The position numbers and the translations under genes are program-made. A stretch of 12,198 nucleotides of DNA. It comes from CAZFYZ01 sp964523735. GTDB taxonomy: Bacteria > Armatimonadota > UBA5829. The stretch covers positions 1 through 12,198 of the forward strand of contig CAZFYZ010000112.1 of NCBI GenBank assembly GCA_964523735.1, written 5' to 3'. Numbering within the stretch: the stretch's first letter is position 1; every line of letters starts with the position of its first letter. The notes beneath the pieces are model-generated. The model was not told the DNA's origin. It saw nothing but the letters and a program-made list of their open reading frames with translations, and made no database searches. Shown in pieces: positions 5,334 to 12,121 of the stretch.

Positions 5334-7355
5334 CTAGTTAAGCCCGGCAATCAATCCGAGCCTGTAAACGGCAAACCCAACTACGTATGCCAGAAGTACG
5401 GAGTAGCCGACAGCGATCAGTGTCCAGCGCCACGAGTTGGTCTCACGCCGGATCGCCGCGATGGTGGCGATGCAGGGGACGTATATCAGGCTGATAAGCA
5501 TGAACGTGAATGCTGTCAGCGGGCTGAAAGCAGTTCCGATCGCCTCCCGCAAACCGTGGCCGGTGCCGGATTCGGGGGCGTAGAGCACACCAAGCGTGCT
5601 GACTACGATCTCCTTCGCGCCAATGCCGAAGAACAGCGCCACAGCTGCGCGCCAGTCGAGACCCAGTGGTCGAACTAACGGCTCGATCCATCGCCCGAAC
5701 ATACCCACTAGCGTGTGCTCGCTGCCGAACGGTGCTCCCCAGGGCAATGTGCCAAGCGCCCAGATTACGATCGCCGCCGCCAGAATCACCGTGCCGGCCT
5801 TGGATAGGAAGAGCGAGGTCCGCTCCCAGACGTGCATGACTGTGCCCTTCAGCGTGGGGAGGCGGTAAGGAGGGAGTTCCATGACGAACGGCGAGACCGA
5901 CTTGGGGAAGAAGAGCTTGCGGAAGAGCTTGCCCGAAGCAACCGCAAGCAGCACGCCGAGAACATAGATCGCGAAGATGATCATCGCGCCGTTTTCGGAG
6001 AAGAATATGCCTGTGAATAGAATATAGATCGGCAGGCGCGCCGTGCAGGACATCAGGGGACTGATCAAGATCGTGAGTATTCGGTCCTCGCGAGTCTCGA
6101 GTGTCCGTGTGGCCATTATGGCAGGCACGTTGCAGCCGAATCCCATCAGCATCGGGATGAACGACTTGCCGTGGAGGCCGAGAGTATGCATCGATCGGTC
6201 CATCAAAAACGCTGCCCGCGCCATGTAGCCGGAGTCCTCAAGAAACGCAATTACCGCGAACATGATCATTATGTTCGGAACGAAGACCAGCACACCGCCG
6301 ACGCCGGATATCAGCGCGTGTGAGACCAGAGAAGAGAGCGGCCCTGAGGGCAGTACGGCCGCGGCCCATGTGCCAAAGGCGGAAATCCACTGCTCCAGGT
6401 AGTCCGCCATGAATCCGCCGAGGTCGAAAGTGAGCTTGAACGTGAGCCACATAAGCACCAGGAAGATCGGGATGCCAAAGACGCGATGGAGCACGATGTC
6501 GTCAACACGGTCGGTCACCGTAGCGGCTCGAGAGGGCTTGGTCCGCGTCAGAACCTCACGCAGCAGACCTCCTATGAACCCGTAGCGGCCCCCCGCGATT
6601 ATTGTCTCCACGTCACCGCCGAAGTGTTGCTCGAGGTGGTGGCGAGAGCGCTCGACCAGGTTCGTGGCGAGTTGGCCATCAACGGTGCACTCGGACAGTC
6701 TGCGGAGGGCGTCGGTGTCACCTTCGATCGCTTTGACGAGGATCCAGCGTAACGAGATGCGGCAATCGGCCTTGAGATCCAACTTGGATTCGAGTGCGGA
6801 AAGCTCAATCTCGATCTCGGGGTTGTGTCGGGCGCTGCGAGGAGAGTCGCAGGTTCGACATTCGGCAACTGAGAGGGCCTGGGCAAGCAGTTCGTCGATC
6901 CCTTCGCCTCGGCTGGCCTGGGTGGGAACCGCTCTCGCTCCTATCAACTCTGCAAGCTTGTCGCAGTCAATCTTGTGCCCGAGCCTCTCTGCCATGTCTA
7001 CCATGTTGAGGGCAACTACCGTGCCGATCCCGAGTTCGAGGAGCTGGGTGGTCAGGTAGAGATTGCGCTCCAGGTTTCCGGCGTCAACGACGTTGATGAT
7101 GACGTCAACGCCGCCCGCCAGGAGGAGATCTCGGGCGATGATCTCTTCCTGCGAGTAGGCGGACAAGCTGTAGATGCCGGGAAGATCGACAATACGGAAT
7201 GTGTGGCCGAACTTGCGAACGGTCCCCTCTTTGCACTCAACGGTCACTCCCGGCCAGTTGCCGGTGTGCTGGTGAGCGCCGGTCAGTTCATTGAACACGG
7301 TCGTCTTGCCGGAGTTGGGGTTGCCGGCAAGCGCGACAACTACTTCACGGCTCAC
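5334..7355 (-). CDS. feoB: Ferrous iron transporter FeoB
   Basis: Inner-membrane Fe(II) transporter with an N-terminal G-protein domain, 673 residues, within the family's length range. G1 is GNPNSGKT (11-18), the G2 Thr is in GVT (36-38), G3 DLPG (57-60) and G4 NMVD (117-120), with an SRGEG loop as G5. The membrane part carries both Gate motifs, including GFGCNVPAIMATR, then LMSCTARLPIYILF, and ends with AKEIVVSTLGVLY and later helices. The cysteines of the CNVP and SCTARLP segments, linked to iron passage in the family, are present. The GTG at 7355 overlaps the DtxR-FeoA gene by 11 bases, with GAGG about 6 nt upstream, so translation is coupled. It is controlled from the promoter and operators at 8041-8103. 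Confidence 0.96.
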   Translation of the reverse strand: MSREVVVALAGNPNSGKTTVFNELTGAHQHTGNWPGVTVECKEGTVRKFGHTFRIVDLPGIYSLSAYSQEEIIARDLLLAGGVDVIINVVDAGNLERNLYLTTQLLELGIGTVVALNMVDMAERLGHKIDCDKLAELIGARAVPTQASRGEGIDELLAQALSVAECRTCDSPRSARHNPEIEIELSALESKLDLKADCRISLRWILVKAIEGDTDALRRLSECTVDGQLATNLVERSRHHLEQHFGGDVETIIAGGRYGFIGGLLREVLTRTKPSRAATVTDRVDDIVLHRVFGIPIFLVLMWLTFKLTFDLGGFMADYLEQWISAFGTWAAAVLPSGPLSSLVSHALISGVGGVLVFVPNIMIMFAVIAFLEDSGYMARAAFLMDRSMHTLGLHGKSFIPMLMGFGCNVPAIMATRTLETREDRILTILISPLMSCTARLPIYILFTGIFFSENGAMIIFAIYVLGVLLAVASGKLFRKLFFPKSVSPFVMELPPYRLPTLKGTVMHVWERTSLFLSKAGTVILAAAIVIWALGTLPWGAPFGSEHTLVGMFGRWIEPLVRPLGLDWRAAVALFFGIGAKEIVVSTLGVLYAPESGTGHGLREAIGTAFSPLTAFTFMLISLIYVPCIATIAAIRRETNSWRWTLIAVGYSVLLAYVVGFAVYRLGLIAGLN

Positions 7356-8025
7356 ATTCGACCTCTATCTCTTCGGCCTCGCCTTTGCGCAGTGAAAGGC
7401 AGTAACCGCGAAGCTTGACCTCGACGGGGTCGCCGAGAGGCGCATGGCGAATGACCTCAAAGTCTGTTCCGGGGGTCATCCCCATCTCCAGCAGGCGCTT
7501 GCGGATGGGGCCGCAGCCTCTCACGTGGAGTACTTTCCCACGCGCTCCGGCCGGCAGCTTGCTCAGGCGCAGGCCGTGTGCGTGTCTTGGTCCGTGCCTG
7601 TGGCGAGCGTGTGGGCAATGCTCGGCTGGAGCAGAGGACGGGAGGGTAGACTCGACGAAGGCCAGAAGACGGTCCAGGGTGTCGGGGCGGATGGCGTGCT
7701 CGATCCCGCAGGCCTCGCTCTCCGCGTCCGCTTCTTCCAGTCCCAGGGTTTCGACAAGGAATCCTTTGATGGCGGCGTGTCTGCGGGCGACTTCGCGCGC
7801 TCGCTCCAGGCCTTCTTCAGTAAGCTCCACAGCTTCGTAAGGGCGGTGGGAAACCAGGCCCCTCTCAGCCAGTGACCTCAGCGCGCCGGTGACTGACGGC
7901 ATCTTTACCGCCATCTCGCGGGCTATGTCCTTGACGCGGGCGATGTCGGTGCGTGCCTTGAGGTTGTAGATGGCCTCGAGGTAGTCCTCCATCGAGCGCG
8001 TGAGCTGAGCGTTATTCTCGGTCAC
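7345..8025 (-). CDS. DtxR-family iron-dependent repressor fused to a FeoA domain
   Basis: A 226-residue two-part protein. Residues 10-72 form the DtxR/MntR winged helix (MEDYLEAIYNL; VTGALRSLAERGLV; LTEEG). Residues 78-126 form the metal-binding dimer domain, with M12, H83 and C106-x2-E109-H110 matching DtxR metal ligands. A His-rich linker (HCPHARHRHGPRHAHG, 136-151) leads to a FeoA-like SH3 domain (153-223; LPAGARGKVLHVRG, RLLEMGMTPG, VEVKLRGYCLSLRKGEA). DtxR proteins often end in an SH3 domain; here it is close to true FeoA, and no separate feoA exists in the window. The start is a GTG with GGAG 7 nt upstream. It probably senses Fe(II), represses its own operon, and may also act on FeoB. 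Confidence 0.92.
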   Translation of the reverse strand: MTENNAQLTRSMEDYLEAIYNLKARTDIARVKDIAREMAVKMPSVTGALRSLAERGLVSHRPYEAVELTEEGLERAREVARRHAAIKGFLVETLGLEEADAESEACGIEHAIRPDTLDRLLAFVESTLPSSAPAEHCPHARHRHGPRHAHGLRLSKLPAGARGKVLHVRGCGPIRKRLLEMGMTPGTDFEVIRHAPLGDPVEVKLRGYCLSLRKGEAEEIEVECEP

Positions 8026-8040
8026 TTGCCGTCTCCACGT

Positions 8041-8059
8041 AGCAGTTAGCCTTGCCTAA
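8041..8059 (-). promoter_or_regulatory. Second DtxR/IdeR-like operator of the feo operon
   Basis: TTAGGCAAGGCTAACTGCT matches the DtxR/IdeR consensus (TTAGGTTAGCCTAACCTAA) at 12 of 19 positions, with both core half-sites TTAGG and CTAAC intact. Its first half overlaps the end of the neighbouring operator, and the two TTAGG elements are 15 bp apart. It lies in the expected leader, 15 bp before the GTG of the repressor gene. Confidence 0.55.
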
Positions 8060-8074
8060 CTTAGTCTATCCTAA
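8056..8074 (-). promoter_or_regulatory. DtxR/IdeR-like operator at the feo promoter
   Basis: TTAGGATAGACTAAGTTAG matches the 19-bp DtxR/IdeR consensus at 14 of 19 positions. It touches the last base of the -10 box and covers the expected transcription start. Iron-loaded repressor bound here would block initiation. Binding by the DtxR-FeoA protein encoded 31 bases downstream is inferred from location and sequence. Confidence 0.72.
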
Positions 8075-8103
8075 CTATACCACTCGCGCGCGCACTGAGT
8101 CAA
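8074..8103 (-). promoter_or_regulatory. Sigma70-type promoter of the feo operon
   Basis: TTGACT (8103-8098) and TATAGT (8079-8074) each match five of six consensus bases with an 18-bp spacer. The spacer is an alternating GCGCGCGC tract, unusual for a promoter. Two DtxR-like operators begin at the -10 box. It reads into the DtxR-FeoA, feoB and Cys-rich protein genes. Confidence 0.68.
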
Positions 8104-8112
8104 TGATTTTCT

Positions 8113-8166
8113 CTATTTCGAAAGCACTTCATTCGTGCCTCGACGGGTTCAGCGTGCGGCTCAGGA
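8113..8166. repeat. Possible degenerate copy of the dispersed repeat
   Basis: TATTTCGAAAGC, then CCTCGACGGGTTCAGC and GGCTCAGGAT, resemble the CATTTCGA and CTTCGAC...CTCAGGA parts of the repeat copies at 2240-2345 and 5032-5075, but with many differences. It lies in the 175-bp spacer between the E2 gene and the feo promoter. Nothing else is recognisable in that spacer, and no terminator hairpin with a T-tract is seen after the E2 gene. Confidence 0.3.
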
Positions 8167-8200
8167 TGGGGGAGAGCACGGGAGGAGGGTCAATCGCCTG

Positions 8201-8758
8201 CTAGCGTTGAGTGTTGCGCATTGGGCCGAGGGTGATCTCGAGAACGTCGCGGGACGTGGGGAGGCTGATCGTGATCTCCTCTTGGGGACTCTCGCTGGCA
8301 GGCGGGATCACATCGCGGGTGCCGACCGGGAAAGAACTCATGTGGTACTGTGCCCACTCGGCCGCTTCCTTGTTAAGTGGGCTCTTGAGGTTGTAGGTCT
8401 TGTACTGGATCATGTCGCCGATGTGGGCGATGATGTCCACGAGCGCGACACCCGGCGACCAATAGTCTCCTATGCAGACATAGTCTCCGATATTGGGGTG
8501 CCAGACAGGAGTGCGCATGACACAGCGCGGCTGCTGCTTGGGGTATCCCAGGGGAAGATGGATGTCCACTACGTGCTCGCTGATGGGGTATGTCTTGCTG
8601 TTCAGTTGGTCCCACGCCAGACCGTTGAGCTGGTAGGAGACGTTGTAGTGGTACGGCGGGTCGCCTGCGAGGACGGTCACTTTGACTATGTCGCTTGCCG
8701 CAAGGTCGGCCAGTATTTTCTCATAGTCGCGCGTCAGGCGCCGAGTGCGGATGGGCAT
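8201..8758 (-). CDS. E2 ubiquitin-conjugating enzyme-like protein
   Basis: A 185-residue protein with the UBC fold signature. Early strands (KVTVLAG, YHYNVSYQLNG) lead to VVDIHLPLGYPKQQPRCVMRT (63-83), then HPN (87-89), the expected catalytic Cys95 in GDYVCIGDYWSP (91-102), and helices ALVDIIAHIGDMI and PLNKEAAEWA. The HPN Asn and catalytic Cys are five residues apart, against seven in typical eukaryotic E2s. It would take the ubiquitin-like protein from E1 as a thioester and pass it to a target, probably with the RING proteins. A tail (146-185) follows the core. The ATG at 8758 overlaps the isopeptidase stop by one base (TAATG); a start at 8830 would lie inside that gene. It is the last gene of the operon. 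Confidence 0.9.
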   Translation of the reverse strand: MPIRTRRLTRDYEKILADLAASDIVKVTVLAGDPPYHYNVSYQLNGLAWDQLNSKTYPISEHVVDIHLPLGYPKQQPRCVMRTPVWHPNIGDYVCIGDYWSPGVALVDIIAHIGDMIQYKTYNLKSPLNKEAAEWAQYHMSSFPVGTRDVIPPASESPQEEITISLPTSRDVLEITLGPMRNTQR

Positions 8759-10008
8759 TAGTCGGCCGCTTTCTGTCCGGAGTCGTCCATGCCGAGCTTC
8801 CGTCTTCGGTTGGCCTCTTCTTTGAGCCACTCCTCAGCTGCGCCGAACCAGGTCTTCCTGATTTCACCCGCGTCCATTTTGCCAAACTCGTCCGTCCGAC
8901 GTAGCACGAACGTAATCCTCTCGGCTCGGCGGCTTCTATCCCCAAGCGTTGGCGCACTCCATGAGTAGACCTGTGCGGTCGTTTGCAGAAGATCCGCACT
9001 GGAACTCGCGCTGTTATTCGCTTTCATCTGATCGGCGACCATCAGGCTGAAGTTGATCGCGTCAAGCCGAGTGTTGTCTAGCTTGCTGATCTGGGAATCT
9101 GTGCCGACTTTGTCCAACTGCTCCAAGCGTCTCAGCGCCTCGGGGCTAGCACGTTCGGGCCCGCGAGCAAGCTCCATGCGTAGGAATCTCTCGGCTCCTG
9201 TGAGGTCAGAGTGTCTGAGACTCTGGTCAGCTAGCTTCATGTAGTCTGGTTCTGGCTTGCTTCTGAACGCTGCGACCGCAGTGACTATCTGTATGATCAC
9301 GAGCAACGCGATAGCCACCCACAACGGCGCCGTCTGCGCCCGCGTACCTCGATCGGCGGCGGCGCTGGCGGAGGCGGGGGTTGCTTGTCTAGCCATGTTT
9401 AGGTTTGCCACGTAATCCTTAACTGTCTTGGCGTTCTTCTTGTCGTCGAATACGTAGAAGCCGTCGGCTTGGTCGAGAGCATCGTTCTCCCAACTGAAAC
9501 AGCCCCAGTTGTGGTAGATCGGGTCAACCACGATCGCCACGTGCCACGGGTCGGCGAAGAAGCTGGTGTGGATGAACTCGTCCTGGCTCGAGAGGAAGAC
9601 GCCGAGGCCGGGGTGGCTGTGATACCATCCTACTATGCGTGTGCCTGCGGGGCGTTGGGCAAGTTCCGAGTGAATCTGCGCCCAGGTGTCGTGGGTGAAT
9701 GTCAGCGAGACGTCTGTCCCCTCAGCGGCAGTTGCTTCGATGAGGTCCGTGATCTCGATGAATGGCCCCTTGTCGCTCTGGAAGAACCCTCCAAGCAGGA
9801 CTCCGCCGACCTCGCATTCGATCCTGCCGGCCGCGTGCTGTTCCATCGCGCGCATCACCTTATCTGCAATGAACACGGGAGTCTTCTCGTCCTGCGGAGA
9901 GTCGAAGGGAGCGGCAAAGAAGTGGCGACTGCTGTCGGGCCGGTCCTTGCGCTCGATGTGCCGCCGGACTGATTCGCCAAGCTCTATCTGGAAATCATCA
10001 TCCGTCAA
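8758..10008 (-). CDS. JAB/JAMM isopeptidase with transmembrane helix
   Basis: A 416-residue zinc metallopeptidase of the kind that trims ubiquitin-like precursors and removes conjugates. The JAMM site is complete: E66 in CEVGGVLLGG, H130 and H132 in WYHSHPGLGVFLSSQD, then S140 and D143. The JAB domain spans about 44-190. A low-complexity Ala/Thr linker leads to one membrane helix (about 228-248, LWVAIALLVIIQIV). The C-terminal 165 residues include a TPR-like helical pair (259-298) and an unfamiliar charged domain ending in a coiled-coil-like helix. It starts at TTG (10008), directly after the previous gene's TAG, and no ATG occurs before residue 52. The E2 start overlaps its stop. Membrane attachment is the notable feature. 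Confidence 0.9.
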   Translation of the reverse strand: MTDDDFQIELGESVRRHIERKDRPDSSRHFFAAPFDSPQDEKTPVFIADKVMRAMEQHAAGRIECEVGGVLLGGFFQSDKGPFIEITDLIEATAAEGTDVSLTFTHDTWAQIHSELAQRPAGTRIVGWYHSHPGLGVFLSSQDEFIHTSFFADPWHVAIVVDPIYHNWGCFSWENDALDQADGFYVFDDKKNAKTVKDYVANLNMARQATPASASAAADRGTRAQTAPLWVAIALLVIIQIVTAVAAFRSKPEPDYMKLADQSLRHSDLTGAERFLRMELARGPERASPEALRRLEQLDKVGTDSQISKLDNTRLDAINFSLMVADQMKANNSASSSADLLQTTAQVYSWSAPTLGDRSRRAERITFVLRRTDEFGKMDAGEIRKTWFGAAEEWLKEEANRRRKLGMDDSGQKAAD

Positions 10009-10470
10009 CTAGACAACAGCCCTCACTATCAGAACAACAGTCGAAACGAAGCCCACGAGCAACAGGATCGCAGGTCCGAAGCAGTTCTCGAAGTAGTGGG
10101 TTTCCCCGGCAGCGTGCTTGCAGCGGAAGCACACAAGCTGGTTCTTCTTGACCGGCGCTCCGCACTTGATGCAGAGTGGCCCGGTATGCTTCTGGGCCGG
10201 CTGCTGGTCGGATGCGACGGATTCCTTCTTGGCGCTGACGTCTGCGGCGGTCACCACGACCGAATCCGGAACGTTCGGCGCGATTTTGTCGCCTATCCGG
10301 CTGTTCCAGACAGCCCACCCATCGCAGCCATATACGGAGCACGCGCCGTTTGCTTGCCAGCAGTCCAGGTGATGCACCACCCCGCACTTGGGACAGCGCA
10401 GGTGCTGCTCTTCGGGCATAACGGGGCTCAGGCAATACGGGCAGTTATCGTTCTTGCTGTGCTTTCTCAT
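10009..10470 (-). CDS. RING-like finger, zinc ribbon, transmembrane protein (candidate E3), copy b
   Basis: A 153-residue protein in three parts. First is a RING-like treble clef with C10-x2-C13-x12-C26-x2-C29-x4-H34-x2-C37-x6-C44-x4-C49. Next is a zinc ribbon C100-x2-C103-x10-C114-x2-C117. Last is a C-terminal membrane helix (about 131-150) with almost no tail. The Cys/His spacing is the same as in the neighbouring paralogue. Prokaryotic RING fingers with membrane helices are known beside Ubl, E1, E2 and JAB genes, where they are presumed E3 ligases. That fits, but ligase activity is inferred. The ATG has AAGG 7 nt upstream and lies 26 bases inside the end of the paralogue gene. The TAG stop abuts the isopeptidase TTG. 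Confidence 0.85.
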   Translation of the reverse strand: MRKHSKNDNCPYCLSPVMPEEQHLRCPKCGVVHHLDCWQANGACSVYGCDGWAVWNSRIGDKIAPNVPDSVVVTAADVSAKKESVASDQQPAQKHTGPLCIKCGAPVKKNQLVCFRCKHAAGETHYFENCFGPAILLLVGFVSTVVLIVRAVV

Positions 10471-10936
10471 CTATCGACCTTGTCGCTCTGTTCGGGTTGT
10501 CGCTCGTCTTTGATGGTTGTTCCCCAATCGTGCTGTACAACGCCCAGGCTATCAGCAGAGCCAGGAGAGCGATGACAACAAGTGGGCCGGCGTTCCGCAC
10601 ATCCTGGTTCTCCTGGGGCTTGGGCTGGCATTCAGCGCAGTGAAGCTCTCCCTCTGGCAGTTCCTTACCACAGGACATGCAGGGGTTCCGGTGTCTGGTC
10701 GGACGATGCGGCCTCGCCGATTCGACCTCGCCACGTGAGAGCACGAGCTTCTCGTCGGTATCAGGCGGAATATCAATCTCAAGAGTACTCCGCCTCTCAG
10801 CACAGTCCTTCGCGCAGCAGCCGCCGTTATCCTCCCAGCACTCGCTGTGGTGGCGCGTGCCACACGCGCGGCACTTGACGGCCACTTCGTGCGAGTGTAT
10901 ACGGCTCATGCAATACGGGCACGTGCTGGCTGACAT
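10445..10936 (-). CDS. RING-like finger, zinc ribbon, transmembrane protein (candidate E3), copy a
   Basis: A 163-residue paralogue of the next gene, with the same domain order. The RING-like finger is C6-x2-C9-x12-C22-x2-C25-x4-H30-x2-C33-x6-C40-x4-C45, the zinc ribbon C86-x2-C89-x10-C100-x2-C103, and the membrane helix about 117-135 (PLVVIALLALLIAWALY). Unlike copy b it keeps a charged tail of about 27 residues after the helix. Both fingers share a CPYC start, a C-GxxHHxxCW block and an NGxC motif. The finger would face the cytoplasm if it serves the E2. The ATG lies 3 nt after the E1 stop, with GGAGGG 9 nt upstream. Tandem duplication followed by divergence is likely. An E3 or adaptor role is inferred from neighbours. 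Confidence 0.85.
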   Translation of the reverse strand: MSASTCPYCMSRIHSHEVAVKCRACGTRHHSECWEDNGGCCAKDCAERRSTLEIDIPPDTDEKLVLSRGEVESARPHRPTRHRNPCMSCGKELPEGELHCAECQPKPQENQDVRNAGPLVVIALLALLIAWALYSTIGEQPSKTSDNPNRATRSIDEKAQQER

Positions 10937-10939
10937 AGT

Positions 10940-12121
10940 CTACAGCCCTCCCAGGACGCGGTTTTTGTCAAGGGATATCTCGATCTGAACCTCCCGCCCG
11001 GCACTCCGCGCAGGGATGATGTCCCAGACACCGAATCCAAGATCGGCCAAGGGCACATCCTTGAAAGCTGACCCGCGAGCGCAGTCACACGAGACCTTGG
11101 GGACACGCTCCGCGCCGCAGTCGGGGCAGCGCGCATCGTCGGCTGTTACGGTGACAAGCAACTTGTTGAGTGTCTGGGTCTTACCACAGTGGGTGCAGGT
11201 CAGCTCGGTGACCATCTCGGAAGGGAGATCGATCGTGGCCTCCCCGCCGAGCGCACTTTCGGCTTCACTCAGAACATCCGCCAAGTTTGCAGATCGGCTG
11301 TCGAGGTCGGTCTCAACTATGTTGCTATATGTCTCGTGGCTCAGGCAGTCATCTCTGCGAGAGTACTCTATTGTGAAGCACTCATAGGAGCCCCCGTCGA
11401 AGAAGAAGCCTCTGCCTATCAGCGAAGGCAGTTCGTGCTTGTCGTGCAGCAGCTTGATTGCTTCCTGGACTTGTACGCCGGCGATCACCGATGAAGTCGT
11501 GGGCGTGGTAGGCGTTCGGCCCTGGTGGTAAGCCTCGCGGGCGAAGAATCCGCAGGAGTCGCGAACGGCCATGATCCGCTGGTCCTGTTCGCTCAGCGTG
11601 CACTCGTAGCAGACGCCATCCGGTGGCTGGAACACGCGGGCAAGGCCTCGGAAAGACTCCGTCGCTCCGTCAACCCAGGTGCGGCCGGTTCTCCAGCAGG
11701 CACGGTTGACTGCCAGACGAGCCTCGCGGTTGTCAAGCCCAGAGATGACGACGTCTGCCCAACGATACAGCCCCAAGCCTACATCCCGATTTACGTCGGC
11801 GTGAAGCGGTATGAACCTGCAGTCTGTGTTGATCGATAGTGCGGCTTCGCAAGCGGCCTCTGCTTTTGATCTGCCTTCATCCTCAGGTCGGAAGAGCACG
11901 CTGCGAGAAAGGTTGGATGCTTCCACCGTGTCGAAGTCCACGATCACTGCCGTGCCGACGCCCAGCAGCGCGAGGTTCTTGATTATCTCGTTTCCAAGTG
12001 CGCCGGCCCCGATGACGAGGACCTTGGAGCGCGCCAGTAGGGCCTGATCCCACCAGGATATCATCCTGAGTCGGGAGTAACGATCCTCCTGGGTTGACAG
12101 ATCTAGGTCGGAATCACTCAT
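10940..12121 (-). CDS. E1-like (ThiF/MoeB superfamily) ubiquitin-activating enzyme
   Basis: A 393-residue adenylating enzyme expected to activate the C-terminus of the ubiquitin-like protein with ATP. Features are the Rossmann loop VIGAGALGNEI (37-46), VDFDTVEASNLSRSVLF (61-77) with the nucleotide/Mg residues D62, D64, N70 and R73, K86, a CYEC zinc pair (171-174), and C190 in RDSCG, placed like the catalytic Cys of MoeB. It continues with a crossover-like TPTTPTTSSVIAGVQVQEAIKLL stretch. An extra C-terminal region (about 305-393) has a second zinc module (C309, C312, C332, C335, plus C345 and C347). The ATG at 12121 overlaps the Ubl stop as ATGA. A longer frame to 12187 would lie inside the Ubl gene. 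E2 is separate, not fused. Confidence 0.92.
   Translation of the reverse strand: MSDSDLDLSTQEDRYSRLRMISWWDQALLARSKVLVIGAGALGNEIIKNLALLGVGTAVIVDFDTVEASNLSRSVLFRPEDEGRSKAEAACEAALSINTDCRFIPLHADVNRDVGLGLYRWADVVISGLDNREARLAVNRACWRTGRTWVDGATESFRGLARVFQPPDGVCYECTLSEQDQRIMAVRDSCGFFAREAYHQGRTPTTPTTSSVIAGVQVQEAIKLLHDKHELPSLIGRGFFFDGGSYECFTIEYSRRDDCLSHETYSNIVETDLDSRSANLADVLSEAESALGGEATIDLPSEMVTELTCTHCGKTQTLNKLLVTVTADDARCPDCGAERVPKVSCDCARGSAFKDVPLADLGFGVWDIIPARSAGREVQIEISLDKNRVLGGL

Noticed and set aside
5082..5678. Plus-strand open frame across the Cys-rich protein gene and the end of feoB.
   Set aside because: It is antisense to two well-supported genes and has no recognisable domain.
8135..8761. Long plus-strand open frame opposite the E2 gene.
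   Set aside because: The minus-strand E2 motifs are unmistakable, and the plus frame has no recognisable features.
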